A DNA stretch of 64,000 nt from Roseiarcus sp963696665. GTDB lineage: Bacteria > Pseudomonadota > Alphaproteobacteria > Rhizobiales > Beijerinckiaceae. Under the pieces are notes generated by a model that saw only the letters and a program-made list of their open reading frames with translations, did no database searches and had not been told where the DNA came from. Position numbers and translations under genes: made by a program. The stretch lies in contig CAVOLE010000028.1 in NCBI GenBank assembly GCA_963696665.1, forward strand, positions 1-64,000, given 5' to 3'. Every line of letters begins with the position of its first letter. Position 1 is the stretch's first letter. Below are positions 9,619-18,314 of this stretch, one piece after another.

Positions 9619-10575
9619 TCAGCGGGACTGGTCGCGGCCTGACAATGGCAGCATAGCCAAAATGAGGCACCCGAGAATGACGCTGCGCCAGCCCTCCGAG
9701 GCGTTCACGACAGTGATCAGCGCCGTCATCGTCACTAAGAGGACCGCTCCGGCGATCGTGCCAAGATAAGAACCTTGCCCGCCAAGGATGGACGTGCCGC
9801 CAAGCACCACTGCCGCGATCGACGACAACAGATACGGATCGCCGATGCCAACATAGCCCTGCCCATTCATCGACAGCAGCAGAAGGCCGGCGAGGCCGGC
9901 GCAAAACCCCGAGATGACGTAGGTGATGAGCGTCAGCCAGCGAATGGGGACGCCTGACAGACGGCTCACCACTGGATTGGCGCCGATCGCGAAGATGAGC
10001 GAACCGCTGCGCGTTCCATGCAGCCAGAACAGACAGACGGCCGCCACGAAAGCCCAGAGGATGATGCTGACGGAAATGGTCATGAAATGCGTCGATCCCA
10101 GCCAATCGAGCGAGGGGTTGGTGACCGAGACGGCGCTGCCTCCGGCAATGAGAATGAGAAGTCCTTGCAGGATGGTCGCCATGGCCAAGGTCATGATCAG
10201 CGGGGGCAGGCCCAAGTATCCGATGCCGAGTCCGTTCACGGCGCCAATTCCGCCCGCGACGAGGAGCGCCAGCGCGATCGCGCCGAGGCCGGTGACGTCG
10301 GCCTCGAACGTCACAAGCGGCAGAATGATGGCGGTGACTGTGATGATTGCGCTGACCGAGAGGTCGATCCCGCCGCCGATCACCGCGACGGTCTGACCGA
10401 TGCCCACGAGGCCGATCACCGCGGCGAGCTCGACGATATAGCGCAGGTGCGCGTAGGCGCCGAAGCCCGCGATCAAGAGCGAGGCGCCGATCCAGAGGAT
10501 CGCAACAACCGCGTAGGCGACGAGCGAGCGGCTATAGCCGGCCGCAAAGCGCCGCAAGGACTGGACCGCGTTCAC
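9619..10575 (-). CDS. Ribose-type ABC permease, second subunit
   Basis: A 318-residue inner-membrane permease of the RbsC/XylH family with about eight to ten hydrophobic segments, the GGGIDLSVSAIIT motif in the first third, and the C-terminal LLSSIAAVVLGGTSILGGQGSYLGTIAGAVLL segment. The start is GTG at 10575 (NAVQSLRRFAAGYSR), overlapping the previous permease stop as GTGA; the much longer upstream frame is not protein-like. With the adjacent permease it forms a heterodimeric pore fed by the binding protein at 13110 and powered by the ATPase at 11531. Substrate is unknown. Confidence 0.87.
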   Translation of the reverse strand: MNAVQSLRRFAAGYSRSLVAYAVVAILWIGASLLIAGFGAYAHLRYIVELAAVIGLVGIGQTVAVIGGGIDLSVSAIITVTAIILPLVTFEADVTGLGAIALALLVAGGIGAVNGLGIGYLGLPPLIMTLAMATILQGLLILIAGGSAVSVTNPSLDWLGSTHFMTISVSIILWAFVAAVCLFWLHGTRSGSLIFAIGANPVVSRLSGVPIRWLTLITYVISGFCAGLAGLLLLSMNGQGYVGIGDPYLLSSIAAVVLGGTSILGGQGSYLGTIAGAVLLVTMTALITVVNASEGWRSVILGCLILAMLPLSGRDQSR

Positions 10576-11531
10576 GACGCCCTCCGCCAGGAGGCGCGGA
10601 TGAGGGGCAGCGCAACGGTGGCGACGATGATCAACCCCTGGACGACATATTGCGCCACCAGCGGAAGCCCCATGAAGAACATGACGTTGATGAGGATGCT
10701 CATGAGCAGGCTGCCCGCGAGGGCTCCGCGCATCGCGCCCTGGCCGCCGAGAAACCCGACCCCGCCGAGCACAGCGGCGGCGACGGCCGCAAGCGTCAGC
10801 GGCTCGCCGATCAGGGGATCGCCCGAGCCGGTCTGCGCAGCCACATAGAGGCCGGTGAAGGCCTGAAGAATGGCGCTGATGATGTAGGCGCTCATGCGCA
10901 CGCGGGTGACGTTGACTCCGGACCGGTAGGCGCCCTCGGCATTGTCGCCAACCGCGATCAGCCCGATTCCCAAAGGGGTCGCCTGGTAGAGCTTCCATAA
11001 GATGATGAGCAGCACGAGCAGAACCGCCGCGGTCGGATGGCTGCCGGCGAGAAATTCGGACAAGGAGGGGGGAACGTATCCTCCAGGCCGCGGCATGATG
11101 AGAAGAGCGACGCCGCGCAGCACGAACGAGAGCGCAAGCGTCACGATGATCGCCGGATATCGGCCAATCGCAACGAAACCGCCGACGATCGCGCCCACGC
11201 ATGTCCCCAGGGCAAGAAGCGCGAGGACGCCGCCGAAAACGCCAAGCGGCCCTTGCATGGTGGACGCCGCCACCACGGAGCCGAGGCTGACCATCGGACC
11301 GACGGACAGGTCGATTCCGCCGGTGAGCATGACGATGGTTTCCGCCGCCGCGACCATCGCTGTCGGGAACCAGCCTTGGACGAACTTGGCCATGGCGCCG
11401 ACGGCGAAAATGCCGGGAAACAAGAATGCATAGAGCGCCGCGAACACAGCAAGCACCAGAAAGAGCGCGCCAAGGCCTTCGTTACGGCGCCACTGGATCG
11501 CCCAATAGATTCGCGCGCCCTGACCGAACAT
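10572..11531 (-). CDS. Ribose-type ABC permease, first subunit
   Basis: A 319-residue permease of the same family as its neighbour but clearly distinct in sequence. It has the TGGIDLSVGPMVSLGSVVAAS motif and the ending LAAVAAAVLGGVGFLGGQGAMRGALAGSLLMS. The ATG at 11531 shares one base with the ATPase stop (TGATG), which decides the start; a longer upstream in-frame extension is arginine-rich and unlike the family. Two non-identical permeases in one operon are usual for nucleoside and autoinducer-2-type relatives of the ribose transporter. Confidence 0.87.
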   Translation of the reverse strand: MFGQGARIYWAIQWRRNEGLGALFLVLAVFAALYAFLFPGIFAVGAMAKFVQGWFPTAMVAAAETIVMLTGGIDLSVGPMVSLGSVVAASTMQGPLGVFGGVLALLALGTCVGAIVGGFVAIGRYPAIIVTLALSFVLRGVALLIMPRPGGYVPPSLSEFLAGSHPTAAVLLVLLIILWKLYQATPLGIGLIAVGDNAEGAYRSGVNVTRVRMSAYIISAILQAFTGLYVAAQTGSGDPLIGEPLTLAAVAAAVLGGVGFLGGQGAMRGALAGSLLMSILINVMFFMGLPLVAQYVVQGLIIVATVALPLIRASWRRAS

Positions 11532-13063
11532 CAGACGGCTTCTCCCTGAAGCGTCGACGTATTTCGCACGCCCATGGCGGCCCCTACGATCGCCTCCTCG
11601 GACGCCTCGGCGTGCGGCAGAGTGGCGGCCACTCTGCCCTTGTTGAACACTAAAACCCGATCGCACAGATGGACCAGCTCAGGCGTGTCAGTGCTGAGCA
11701 AGACGACGGCTTTGCCCTCGGCGGCCATTGCGCGCAAAGCAAGATAGATCTCGCGCTTGGTCTCGACGTCGACGCCGCGCGTCGGATCGTTCAGGAGCAA
11801 GACCGATGGCTCGAGCGTCAGCCATTTCGACAAGGCGACCTTCTGCTGGTTGCCGCCGGACAGCGCCTGCGCCGGCCGGGCGCGATCGCCGCGGATGTTG
11901 AGGCGCTGCGCCAGACGTTCGGTGATCGTGGTCTCCTGGCGTCTTCGGCGACGCTCAGCGCTGTGACTGGCGAACAATGGCAAGAGCAGATTGAAGTCGA
12001 TCGAGTGCGGCAGAATGAGCCCTTCCTTGCGGCGATCGGCCGGAACGTAGGCGACGCCGACCGCGTTCGCGTCGGCGACTTTGGCGAAGGGCGCGGTCCG
12101 CACCGCGGCTCCGTCAGCGAATATGCGAAACCGTTCGGCCTCGGCGCGAATGGCGCCGTAGAGGCCCATCATGAAGTCCTCTTGTCCGTGGCCGACAAGG
12201 CCGCCAATTCCGAGGATCTCGCCGCGATAGAGCTCGAAATCGACATCGGCAGCTCCGCCAGCGCGAAAGGCCTTCGTCTCGAGGACGAGATCGCGCGTGG
12301 ACTGTGAGGCGTAAGGCGGAAACAGATGCCGGGGATCGCGCCCCACCATGAGGCGGACGAGGCCGGTCGGATCAAGCCCCGCAAGCGGACGATCGGCGGT
12401 GACCGATCCGTCCTTTAGAACGGTTACATAGTCGCAGAAATCAAGGATCTCGTTCAGCCGGTGCGAGATGTAGAGAATCGCGACGCCCCGGTCGCGCAGA
12501 CGCCGAACGAGCCTCATCAATATGGCCACGTCCGGCGCGGCGAGCGATGACGTCGGTTCGTCCAGAATGAGGACGCGGGGCTTGATGTAGAGCGCCTTGG
12601 CGATTTCGACGATCTGCCGGCGCCCGAGGGGCAATCGCCCGACGGCCATGTCCAGCGGTTCAATGAGGTCGAGCTCCTTGGCGATCTCGGCGACCGCGGA
12701 CGCTAAGCGGCCATAGTCGACGATCCCGCCCCGGCGAGGGTAGGCGCCGAGGCCGATGTTTTCCGCAATGGAAAGATGCGGAGCGAGGCTCAGCTCCTGC
12801 TGCACCACGGCGACGCCAAGCTGATGAGCTTCGTCCGGCGTCAGAGATCCAGTAGCGCGCCCCTCGACCAGGATCTCCCCGCTGTCGGGCCTCAGCGTGC
12901 CCGACAGCAGGTTGATCAGCGTGCTCTTGCCCGCTCCATTCTCGCCGAGGAGAGCGTGGATGCGGCCGCCGGCGAGCTCGATCGAGACATCGCGAAGGAT
13001 CGGATTGCCGAAGAACGCCTTCGAGACATTCCGCGCTCCGAGGATCGTCCGGGTTACGCCCAT
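11531..13063 (-). CDS. RbsA-type double ABC ATPase
   Basis: A 510-residue tandem ATPase. The N-terminal domain has GENGAGKST (Walker A), VVQQELSLAPHLS (Q-loop), a modified signature LPLGRRQIVEIAK and LILDEPTSSL (Walker B). The C-terminal domain has a degenerate P-loop (GIGGLVGHGQED), LSGGNQQKVALSKWL and LLLNDPTRGVDVETK. This layout (active first site, degenerate second) is normal for RbsA/MglA. It energises the two permeases that follow and starts 47 bases after the binding-protein gene. Confidence 0.9.
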   Translation of the reverse strand: MGVTRTILGARNVSKAFFGNPILRDVSIELAGGRIHALLGENGAGKSTLINLLSGTLRPDSGEILVEGRATGSLTPDEAHQLGVAVVQQELSLAPHLSIAENIGLGAYPRRGGIVDYGRLASAVAEIAKELDLIEPLDMAVGRLPLGRRQIVEIAKALYIKPRVLILDEPTSSLAAPDVAILMRLVRRLRDRGVAILYISHRLNEILDFCDYVTVLKDGSVTADRPLAGLDPTGLVRLMVGRDPRHLFPPYASQSTRDLVLETKAFRAGGAADVDFELYRGEILGIGGLVGHGQEDFMMGLYGAIRAEAERFRIFADGAAVRTAPFAKVADANAVGVAYVPADRRKEGLILPHSIDFNLLLPLFASHSAERRRRRQETTITERLAQRLNIRGDRARPAQALSGGNQQKVALSKWLTLEPSVLLLNDPTRGVDVETKREIYLALRAMAAEGKAVVLLSTDTPELVHLCDRVLVFNKGRVAATLPHAEASEEAIVGAAMGVRNTSTLQGEAV

Positions 13064-13109
13064 ATCACCGCGCTGCTGATGCGCTAGCTCACGCCCGCTC
13101 GGAGCGAAG

Positions 13110-14180
13110 CTATTTCTTCAGGCTCTTGGCGATCAGCTCGTCGAACAGCTTCGTGTCATAGGGCGAGTAGATGTAGCCGTCGGCGGCGAAGTCCTTCGCG
13201 CGGGAGAGGTAGCTGTCGAGGTTGCTCTCGTCGATGATCGGCAGCGGCACGTCGATATAGGCCGGAATGTCGGCGCCCTGCAGCGCCTTCACGGCGGCGT
13301 AGACGGCGAAGGCCGCAAGCCAGTTCGGCTGCTGCGTCGCCCAGGCGTCAAGCTTCTTCTGCTTCCACATCTCAAGGAACGGCCGATAGTTCTCGCCCGT
13401 GATCGGAACGAGCTTGCGCCCCTGCTTCTCGAACGCGGTCACCGCCCCTGCCGAGAGCGCGCCGCCCTGGCTCCAGACGCCGTCGATCTCAGGATTGCTG
13501 AACAATAGGTTGGTGACGGCTTCCTGCGCCGGCGCCGCGTTATACGGCGTGTTGGTCTCCGCCAAAATCTTGATGCCCGGATTAGCCTTGAACACCGGCT
13601 CCGCGCCCTTGCGCCGGTCGTCGCTGACCGACACGCCCGCCGGGCCGTTTAGCACCAGAATATTGCCTTTGCCGTTGAGTTTCTTGACCAGCCACTCCGC
13701 AGCGAGCTTGCCCCACTGGTTCTGGTCCGTGTCGATCTTCGTGGTGAGGTCCTTGGTGTCGACAAGGCTGTCAAAATTGGCGACGGCGATCCCTTTCGAG
13801 CAGGCGTCGGCGATGACGCGATCGAGCGCGGTGGCCGAACCGGCGTCGACGATGATCGCGTCGAGCTTGGCGTCGATCATCGACTGGATCTGCTGGATCT
13901 GCGTGTTGGCGTTGCCCTGCGCGTCTGTGATCGTCAAGCTGTCAACCAGGCCCTGCTTTTTCAGCGCGTTCGCCATGTCCTCGATCGTGCCAGTCGTCTC
14001 CTTCATCCAGGTCGGGATCGAATAGATGTTCGCCCAGCCGATCTTAAACGGCGGCTTGTGCTCGCCCTTGATGCAATTGGCGGCGGCAAACGACGAACCG
14101 GCGCTTGCAAGTTGCAAGACAGCCAGAGCGGCCACGACCATCGGGGTGAATGCAAGGCGCGCGAGATCGATTGTCTTCAT
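13110..14180 (-). CDS. Sugar-type periplasmic binding protein
   Basis: A 356-residue Peripla_BP_4 type solute-binding protein, first gene of the transporter operon. The ATG at 14180 follows GGGAG about 10 bases upstream and opens a signal peptide (MKTIDLAR, a hydrophobic core, cleavage near SSFAAA). Longer upstream in-frame starts give no signal. The mature part has IQQIQSMIDAKLDAIIVDAGSATALDRVIADAC and VANFDSLVD, characteristic of ribose/galactose-type binding folds. The ligand is unknown. The adjacent M20 deacylase and the nitrogen-catabolic setting suggest a ureide, nucleoside or acylated amine rather than plain sugar; this is inference. Confidence 0.88.
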   Translation of the reverse strand: MKTIDLARLAFTPMVVAALAVLQLASAGSSFAAANCIKGEHKPPFKIGWANIYSIPTWMKETTGTIEDMANALKKQGLVDSLTITDAQGNANTQIQQIQSMIDAKLDAIIVDAGSATALDRVIADACSKGIAVANFDSLVDTKDLTTKIDTDQNQWGKLAAEWLVKKLNGKGNILVLNGPAGVSVSDDRRKGAEPVFKANPGIKILAETNTPYNAAPAQEAVTNLLFSNPEIDGVWSQGGALSAGAVTAFEKQGRKLVPITGENYRPFLEMWKQKKLDAWATQQPNWLAAFAVYAAVKALQGADIPAYIDVPLPIIDESNLDSYLSRAKDFAADGYIYSPYDTKLFDELIAKSLKK

Positions 14181-14492
14181 GTCGTTGTTCTCCCTCTGCG
14201 AAGCTCGTCTGTCCGATCCGAGCCGCGTCACGAAGACCAATCGCCCTCGATCGGCGCGCAGCCCCCCAACCGTCTCCCAACAGTCGATCGACTTCACAGC
14301 GGACGTTACTGGTCTGCGTTTCAGTAAGTCAACGATTCTGACGTTTATCGCGCAGATCTGAGCCAATCCCAGAGTCGACGGCCCTAGCGTGGCCGCTGAA
14401 GAGGCGTTACGGCGAGACTGGGTGGAGCTCTGAGCGCCAACGCGATCACTGACGTGGCGGCCATTGCCAACTACACTTGAACCACGGAGCAT
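14181..14492. other. Divergent intergenic region
   Basis: A 312-base gene-free stretch between the minus-strand binding-protein gene and the plus-strand amidohydrolase. It must hold both promoters. I see no long perfect palindrome, no transcription terminator and no convincing small gene; open frames here are arginine-rich and unlike any family. Confidence 0.5.
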
Positions 14493-15422
14493 TTGAACGT
14501 GGCTGGACTGTATCGGGGGCCGATCATCGACCCGCATTGTCATCTTTGGGATCTCGGCATGGACCGGCATCCCTGGCTTCGTCCCGCGGGAGGCGCAATC
14601 CAGGCGCTGGGCGATCTCAACGCGCTACGAAAAAATTATCTCCCCGATAACTACCTGCGCGACGCGGCGAACCAGAACGTGGTCGCCTCGGTGCACATAG
14701 AAGCCGCCTGGGACCGGGCCGACGATCCGCTTGCCGAGATTGAGTGGCTGGAGACGCTCGACAAGTCGTCAGGCGTCGCGGTGCGCTATATCGGTTTCGC
14801 TGACCTCGCCGCTCCGGGCGCGGGCGCCGCGCTTGACCGCCTGTCCGAGGTCAAGCGTTGCGTCGGCGTTCGACAGATGCTGAGCTGGCATCCCACCGAG
14901 CCTAAGAAATGCTTTGCCCCGCGCCCGGGCATCGCCGACGAGGCTGATTTCCGCCGGGGCGTCGCACTGCTCGCTCGCCACGACCAACTCCTCGAGTTCA
15001 TGCTCTATCCGTACCAAGCAGAGGAGGTCGCACGGCTGGCGCGCGACTTCCCCAATCAGACCTTCATCGTCAACCATTGCGGCAGCCCGATTGATCGGGA
15101 CCGCGAAGGCATGACGCGATGGAAGGAGGGCCTGAAACTCATCGGCTCCGCGCCCAATGTTCAGATCAAGATTTCGGCGCTGACCGCCTACGATCCCTCC
15201 CCAACGCCCGAAAGCTTGCGCGAGGTCGCGCTGCATTGCATCGATTGCTTCGGCGTCGACCGATCGATGTTCGGCAGCGACTTCCCGGTCGGCCGCTTAT
15301 GGACGAGCTTCGATGCGATCTTCGATGGCTTCAAGGCCATCGTCCGCGATTTCACCGAAGCCGAGCAGTCCGCGCTTTTCCATGACAACGCGCGGCGACT
15401 GTACCGCATTGACGCACTCTGA
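14493..15422 (+). CDS. Amidohydrolase-2 family TIM-barrel hydrolase
   Basis: A 309-residue protein of the Amidohydro_2 family (relatives of 2-pyrone-4,6-dicarboxylate lactonase). It opens with IIDPHCHLWDLGMDRHPWL, carrying the HxH metal or substrate site, followed by VASVHIEAAWD, LEFMLYPYQ, FIVNHCGSP and the terminal FGSDFPVGRLWTSFD. The start is TTG at 14493. It probably opens a lactone or cyclic amide; the substrate is unknown. It is divergent from the ABC operon at 14180 and followed 61 bases later by a PNPOx-fold gene. Confidence 0.82.
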   Translation: MNVAGLYRGPIIDPHCHLWDLGMDRHPWLRPAGGAIQALGDLNALRKNYLPDNYLRDAANQNVVASVHIEAAWDRADDPLAEIEWLETLDKSSGVAVRYIGFADLAAPGAGAALDRLSEVKRCVGVRQMLSWHPTEPKKCFAPRPGIADEADFRRGVALLARHDQLLEFMLYPYQAEEVARLARDFPNQTFIVNHCGSPIDRDREGMTRWKEGLKLIGSAPNVQIKISALTAYDPSPTPESLREVALHCIDCFGVDRSMFGSDFPVGRLWTSFDAIFDGFKAIVRDFTEAEQSALFHDNARRLYRIDAL

Positions 15423-15483
15423 GCTCTCGTGCTCGACTAGAGTCTCACGGGACAAGCCGGCGTGCTGCTGCGGAGAGGTTGAG

Positions 15484-15972
15484 GTGACAGAGAAGCAACA
15501 TCCCGAATGGATGGGAAAGAACCGCAAGCTCACGCCGGCGGAGATCAAAGAATTTCTCGCCGAGCCGGTGGTCGCGCGGATCGCGACGATCGACGAGAAC
15601 GGCGTGCCTTACGTTACCCCAGTCTGGCAGGAATGGGACGGCGAGGCCTTCTGGATGGTCGTGCGGGAGCGAGCGGCCTGGATTGCGCATATCAAAAAGA
15701 ATCCGAACGTCGGCATTTCGTGCGCGCACGACAGCGGGACCTACAGACGCATCGTCGCGCAAGGAAAGGCAGAGATCGTCTCTGGCCCAGCGCCGATGCA
15801 TGGACAGTGCCTGGACGTCGCCAACCGCACATCGGTGCGCTACCTCGGCGAGCGCGGCCCGGAATATCTTGTGCCGACTTACGACCGGCCGCGCTACCTG
15901 ATCAAAGTCGTCCCGACGAAGATGATCACCTGGGACGGCGTCGAGTGGGCCAAGAAATACACGGAGAAATAG
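15484..15972 (+). CDS. PNPOx-like flavin split-barrel protein
   Basis: A 162-residue pyridoxamine-5'-phosphate-oxidase-like split barrel. Family hallmarks are EFLAEPVVARIATIDENGVPYVTPVWQEWDGEAFWM, then KNPNVGISCAH and a KVVPTKMITWDGVEWAKKY tail. Such proteins bind FMN or F420 and reduce small molecules, or act as heme-utilisation or stress proteins; the sequence does not decide. The start is GTG at 15484 with GGAGAGG a few bases upstream; the upstream extension in the same frame overlaps the previous gene and is not conserved-looking. It converges on the DUF3891 gene. Confidence 0.78.
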   Translation: MTEKQHPEWMGKNRKLTPAEIKEFLAEPVVARIATIDENGVPYVTPVWQEWDGEAFWMVVRERAAWIAHIKKNPNVGISCAHDSGTYRRIVAQGKAEIVSGPAPMHGQCLDVANRTSVRYLGERGPEYLVPTYDRPRYLIKVVPTKMITWDGVEWAKKYTEK

Positions 15973-16031
15973 CCGCGTGCTGCCTTGGCCAACGGTCTGA
16001 ACCTAATCGGACCACAAAGCACCTTGCCCAT

Positions 16032-16799
16032 TCAGCCGGTTGCGGATTTGCTCATCAGCCGCGCGTGAAACACGGTGCGCTCCGGCGACTTAAGCCATGT
16101 CCGCATCGCAGCCTCGTCGGCGAAACGTCCCGCTGCCGGAAGCGGACGCGCTTCGCCTTCGACGGTCAGCACATCCTGTCTGAGCGGCCAGGGTGAGAGG
16201 ACAAACTCAAACGGGTGACCAGGCCGTTCCGTCAGGCGTAGGGTCTCAGTCCCTCCGCTCGCGTTCGGCGCCATAAGTTCGATCGGCGTCTTCAACTCGC
16301 CGCACAAGGCCAGCGATAGGGTGTCGACCAGCGCCACAAGCATTGTCTCTTTCTGAAGTGTGACGGCGTCCAGGCCCAGCATCTTGGCCCATTCCGACTC
16401 GATCGGCGCCTGCGCCTTTAGATACCCTTGCGCTGCAGCGGCGTCCGCTTCGCCTGCACGGTGCCGATCAGTGTAGCGTCGGTAGATCACCCCGCCATGC
16501 CGCGAGATAAGAAGCGCGACATGAGCGCCCCAGGCGCCAAGCGCGCGCTCGACGCCCTGCCTCCACATCGGCGAATGCACCGCCGCGCCAATCTCGCGAA
16601 ACAGATGCGGGCGCCCGGTCTCAGGATTGAAAGTCGGCGCCGTCTCCCAGTCCAGCCACCCGATGTCATGCTGTTCCGCGGCGAGCATGAGCGGTTTGCC
16701 AAGCGTCTCGTCCCAGGCGCGCAGAATCTGCCCCGAGATCCACGCATGGGTCGGCTGGCTGATGGCGAGAACGCCCGAGGGCTCGGTGCGAAACAGCAT
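16032..16799 (-). CDS. DUF3891 family protein
   Basis: A 255-residue protein recognisable as DUF3891: ISQPTHAWISGQI near the N-terminus, AEQHDIGWLDWETAPTFNPETGRP in the middle, LLISRHGGVIYRRY and a C-terminal FVLSPWPLRQDVLTVEGEARPL. The conserved His/Asp pattern suggests a metal-binding HD-like helical fold, but the function is unknown. It lies 92 bases downstream of the ureidoglycolate lyase gene on the same strand, which ties it to allantoin use by position only. Confidence 0.72.
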   Translation of the reverse strand: MLFRTEPSGVLAISQPTHAWISGQILRAWDETLGKPLMLAAEQHDIGWLDWETAPTFNPETGRPHLFREIGAAVHSPMWRQGVERALGAWGAHVALLISRHGGVIYRRYTDRHRAGEADAAAAQGYLKAQAPIESEWAKMLGLDAVTLQKETMLVALVDTLSLALCGELKTPIELMAPNASGGTETLRLTERPGHPFEFVLSPWPLRQDVLTVEGEARPLPAAGRFADEAAMRTWLKSPERTVFHARLMSKSATG

Positions 16800-16891
16800 G
16801 GGCCCAGCCTAAACCTGCTGAGCACGATGGAAAAGGCGGCTGCCCCTAGAACCGTCCGAAAAGCGCCCGATCTCATCAACCGAATCCCGCA

Positions 16892-17371
16892 TCACTCCTC
16901 AATGAGAACCGGCTGCGGCAGGTCGACGAATTGTTCGTCGGCGGCGGTTCCGTCGACGAAGGTGAGCACGGCGAATCGCCCGATGCGTTCAAGCGGCGTG
17001 AGGGGATGATGCCAAGTGTCGGCCTTGTAGTTGATGCCCGTGTCGCCGGGCACGCGAAAGGCCCGGACCTTTTCGAGGTCCGGCATGTCCCCATCGCCGC
17101 GCGGCGCGACCATCACCAGATAGCTCGCGCAGTCGAGCGGCGCGAAGACCTGAGAGGAATGGACGTGCCGCTCCATCTGCACTGCCGTGAGAGGTAAGGC
17201 TTTAGGCTCCGTGGTCGCGATGGACAGGCGCGGTCGCGCGCTGGTTCGGCCGTTCTGCAATTCGTCGATGAGCTCCTGACGGCCACTGTCTGGCGCCGCC
17301 GGCGGGAGAAGCTGTCCGAACGGCGCAAACGCCTCTGCGTCGATCGGTTCGATCTTCAAGCGCTTCATCAA
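16892..17371 (-). CDS. allA: Ureidoglycolate lyase AllA
   Basis: A 159-residue AllA cupin, which splits ureidoglycolate into glyoxylate and urea, the last step of allantoate degradation. Recognisable are IEPIDAEAFAPFGQLL, PLTAVQMERHVHSSQVFAPLD, YLVMVAPRG, FRVPGDTGINYKADTWHHPLTPL and FAVLTFVDGTAADEQFV. The length matches the family. It overlaps the end of the PuuE-type gene by four bases (ATGA), so the two are translationally coupled. The glyoxylate formed could be used by the aminotransferase at 28865. Confidence 0.92.
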   Translation of the reverse strand: MMKRLKIEPIDAEAFAPFGQLLPPAAPDSGRQELIDELQNGRTSARPRLSIATTEPKALPLTAVQMERHVHSSQVFAPLDCASYLVMVAPRGDGDMPDLEKVRAFRVPGDTGINYKADTWHHPLTPLERIGRFAVLTFVDGTAADEQFVDLPQPVLIEE

Positions 17372-18285
17372 GCGACCTCACAAGGATGCTCCTTCAGCCA
17401 GTGCTTGGCGATATCCAAGCGCCGGCAGACCCAAACATCCGGCTTGCTTTTCACATAGTCGAGGAAACGCGCAAGGCCAGACGCTCGGCTAGGATGGCCG
17501 AGGATGCGCATGTGCATCCCCACATTCATCATCTTGGGGGCCTCGCGCCCTTCGTCGTGAAGAAAGTCAAAAGCTTCTCGCAGGATCGTGAAAAAGTCCT
17601 CCCCGGTCGCCAAGTTCGTCGCTGGCCATTTCACGTCGTTGTTGGTGAGCGTGTATGGCACGACGAGCTGGGGGCGGCCTTCGGCCATTACGTAATAGGG
17701 GAGTTCGTCGGCGTAGCTGTCGCTGTCATAGAGAAAGCCGCCTTCCTCCACGACGAGGCGCCGCGTGTTGACGCTCGGCCCGTAGCGGCAATACCACCCA
17801 AGAGGGCGTTGTCCGACTGTTCGCTTGAGGCTCTCGACGGCGCGGCGGATATGCTCCCGCTCGGTCGCCTCGTCGAGCTTGAAGTGCTCGACCCAACGCC
17901 AGCCGTGACAGCAGATGTCATACCCGGCCTCCCTGATGGCCTTCGCCGCCGGCGGATTGCGCTCAAGCGCAAGCGCGCATGCAAAGATGGTCATCGGCAG
18001 TCCGCGTTCCTTGAAGGTTCTGTGCAAGCGCCAGAAGCCGACGCGGCTGCCGTACTCGAACATGCTCTCGGCGGCGAGATCGCGTTCGCCGCGCGGTACG
18101 GCCACGCTCGCCATTTCGGCCAGGGCAGCGTCGCTGACGCCATCCCCATCCATCATGCTGTATTCGGATCCTTCCTCGTAGTTCAGAACGAAATTCAACG
18201 CGAGACGCGCTCCGCCCGGCCATCGCGGGTGGGGCGGTTTCGATCCGTAGCCGACAAAGTCGCGTTCGAGCGAGCGAGAAATCAA
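17368..18285 (-). CDS. puuE: PuuE-type allantoinase (polysaccharide deacetylase fold)
   Basis: A 305-residue metal-independent allantoinase homologue of the NodB/polysaccharide-deacetylase fold, opening allantoin to allantoate. Motifs include DFVGYGSKPPHPRWPGGARLA, NFVLNYEEGSEYSMMDGD, FEYGSRVGFWRLHRTF, ICCHGWRWVEHFKLDEATER and GWYCRYGPSVNTRRLV, all typical of PuuE. The start is TTG at 18285 with GGAAGTAGG directly upstream; this gives the usual PuuE length, while the longer upstream frame overlaps the permease gene. It lies 29 bases after the permease gene and is coupled to allA, which supports allantoin as the transported compound. Confidence 0.9.
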   Translation of the reverse strand: MISRSLERDFVGYGSKPPHPRWPGGARLALNFVLNYEEGSEYSMMDGDGVSDAALAEMASVAVPRGERDLAAESMFEYGSRVGFWRLHRTFKERGLPMTIFACALALERNPPAAKAIREAGYDICCHGWRWVEHFKLDEATEREHIRRAVESLKRTVGQRPLGWYCRYGPSVNTRRLVVEEGGFLYDSDSYADELPYYVMAEGRPQLVVPYTLTNNDVKWPATNLATGEDFFTILREAFDFLHDEGREAPKMMNVGMHMRILGHPSRASGLARFLDYVKSKPDVWVCRRLDIAKHWLKEHPCEVA

Positions 18286-18314
18286 GGTCCTACTTCCGTT
18301 GACAGGGGTTAAGG

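Noticed and set aside
9619..11202. Long 527-codon minus-strand frame as a fused permease
   Set aside because: Only the last 318 codons are permease; the front part overlaps the other permease gene out of frame. The GTG at 10575 is the real start.
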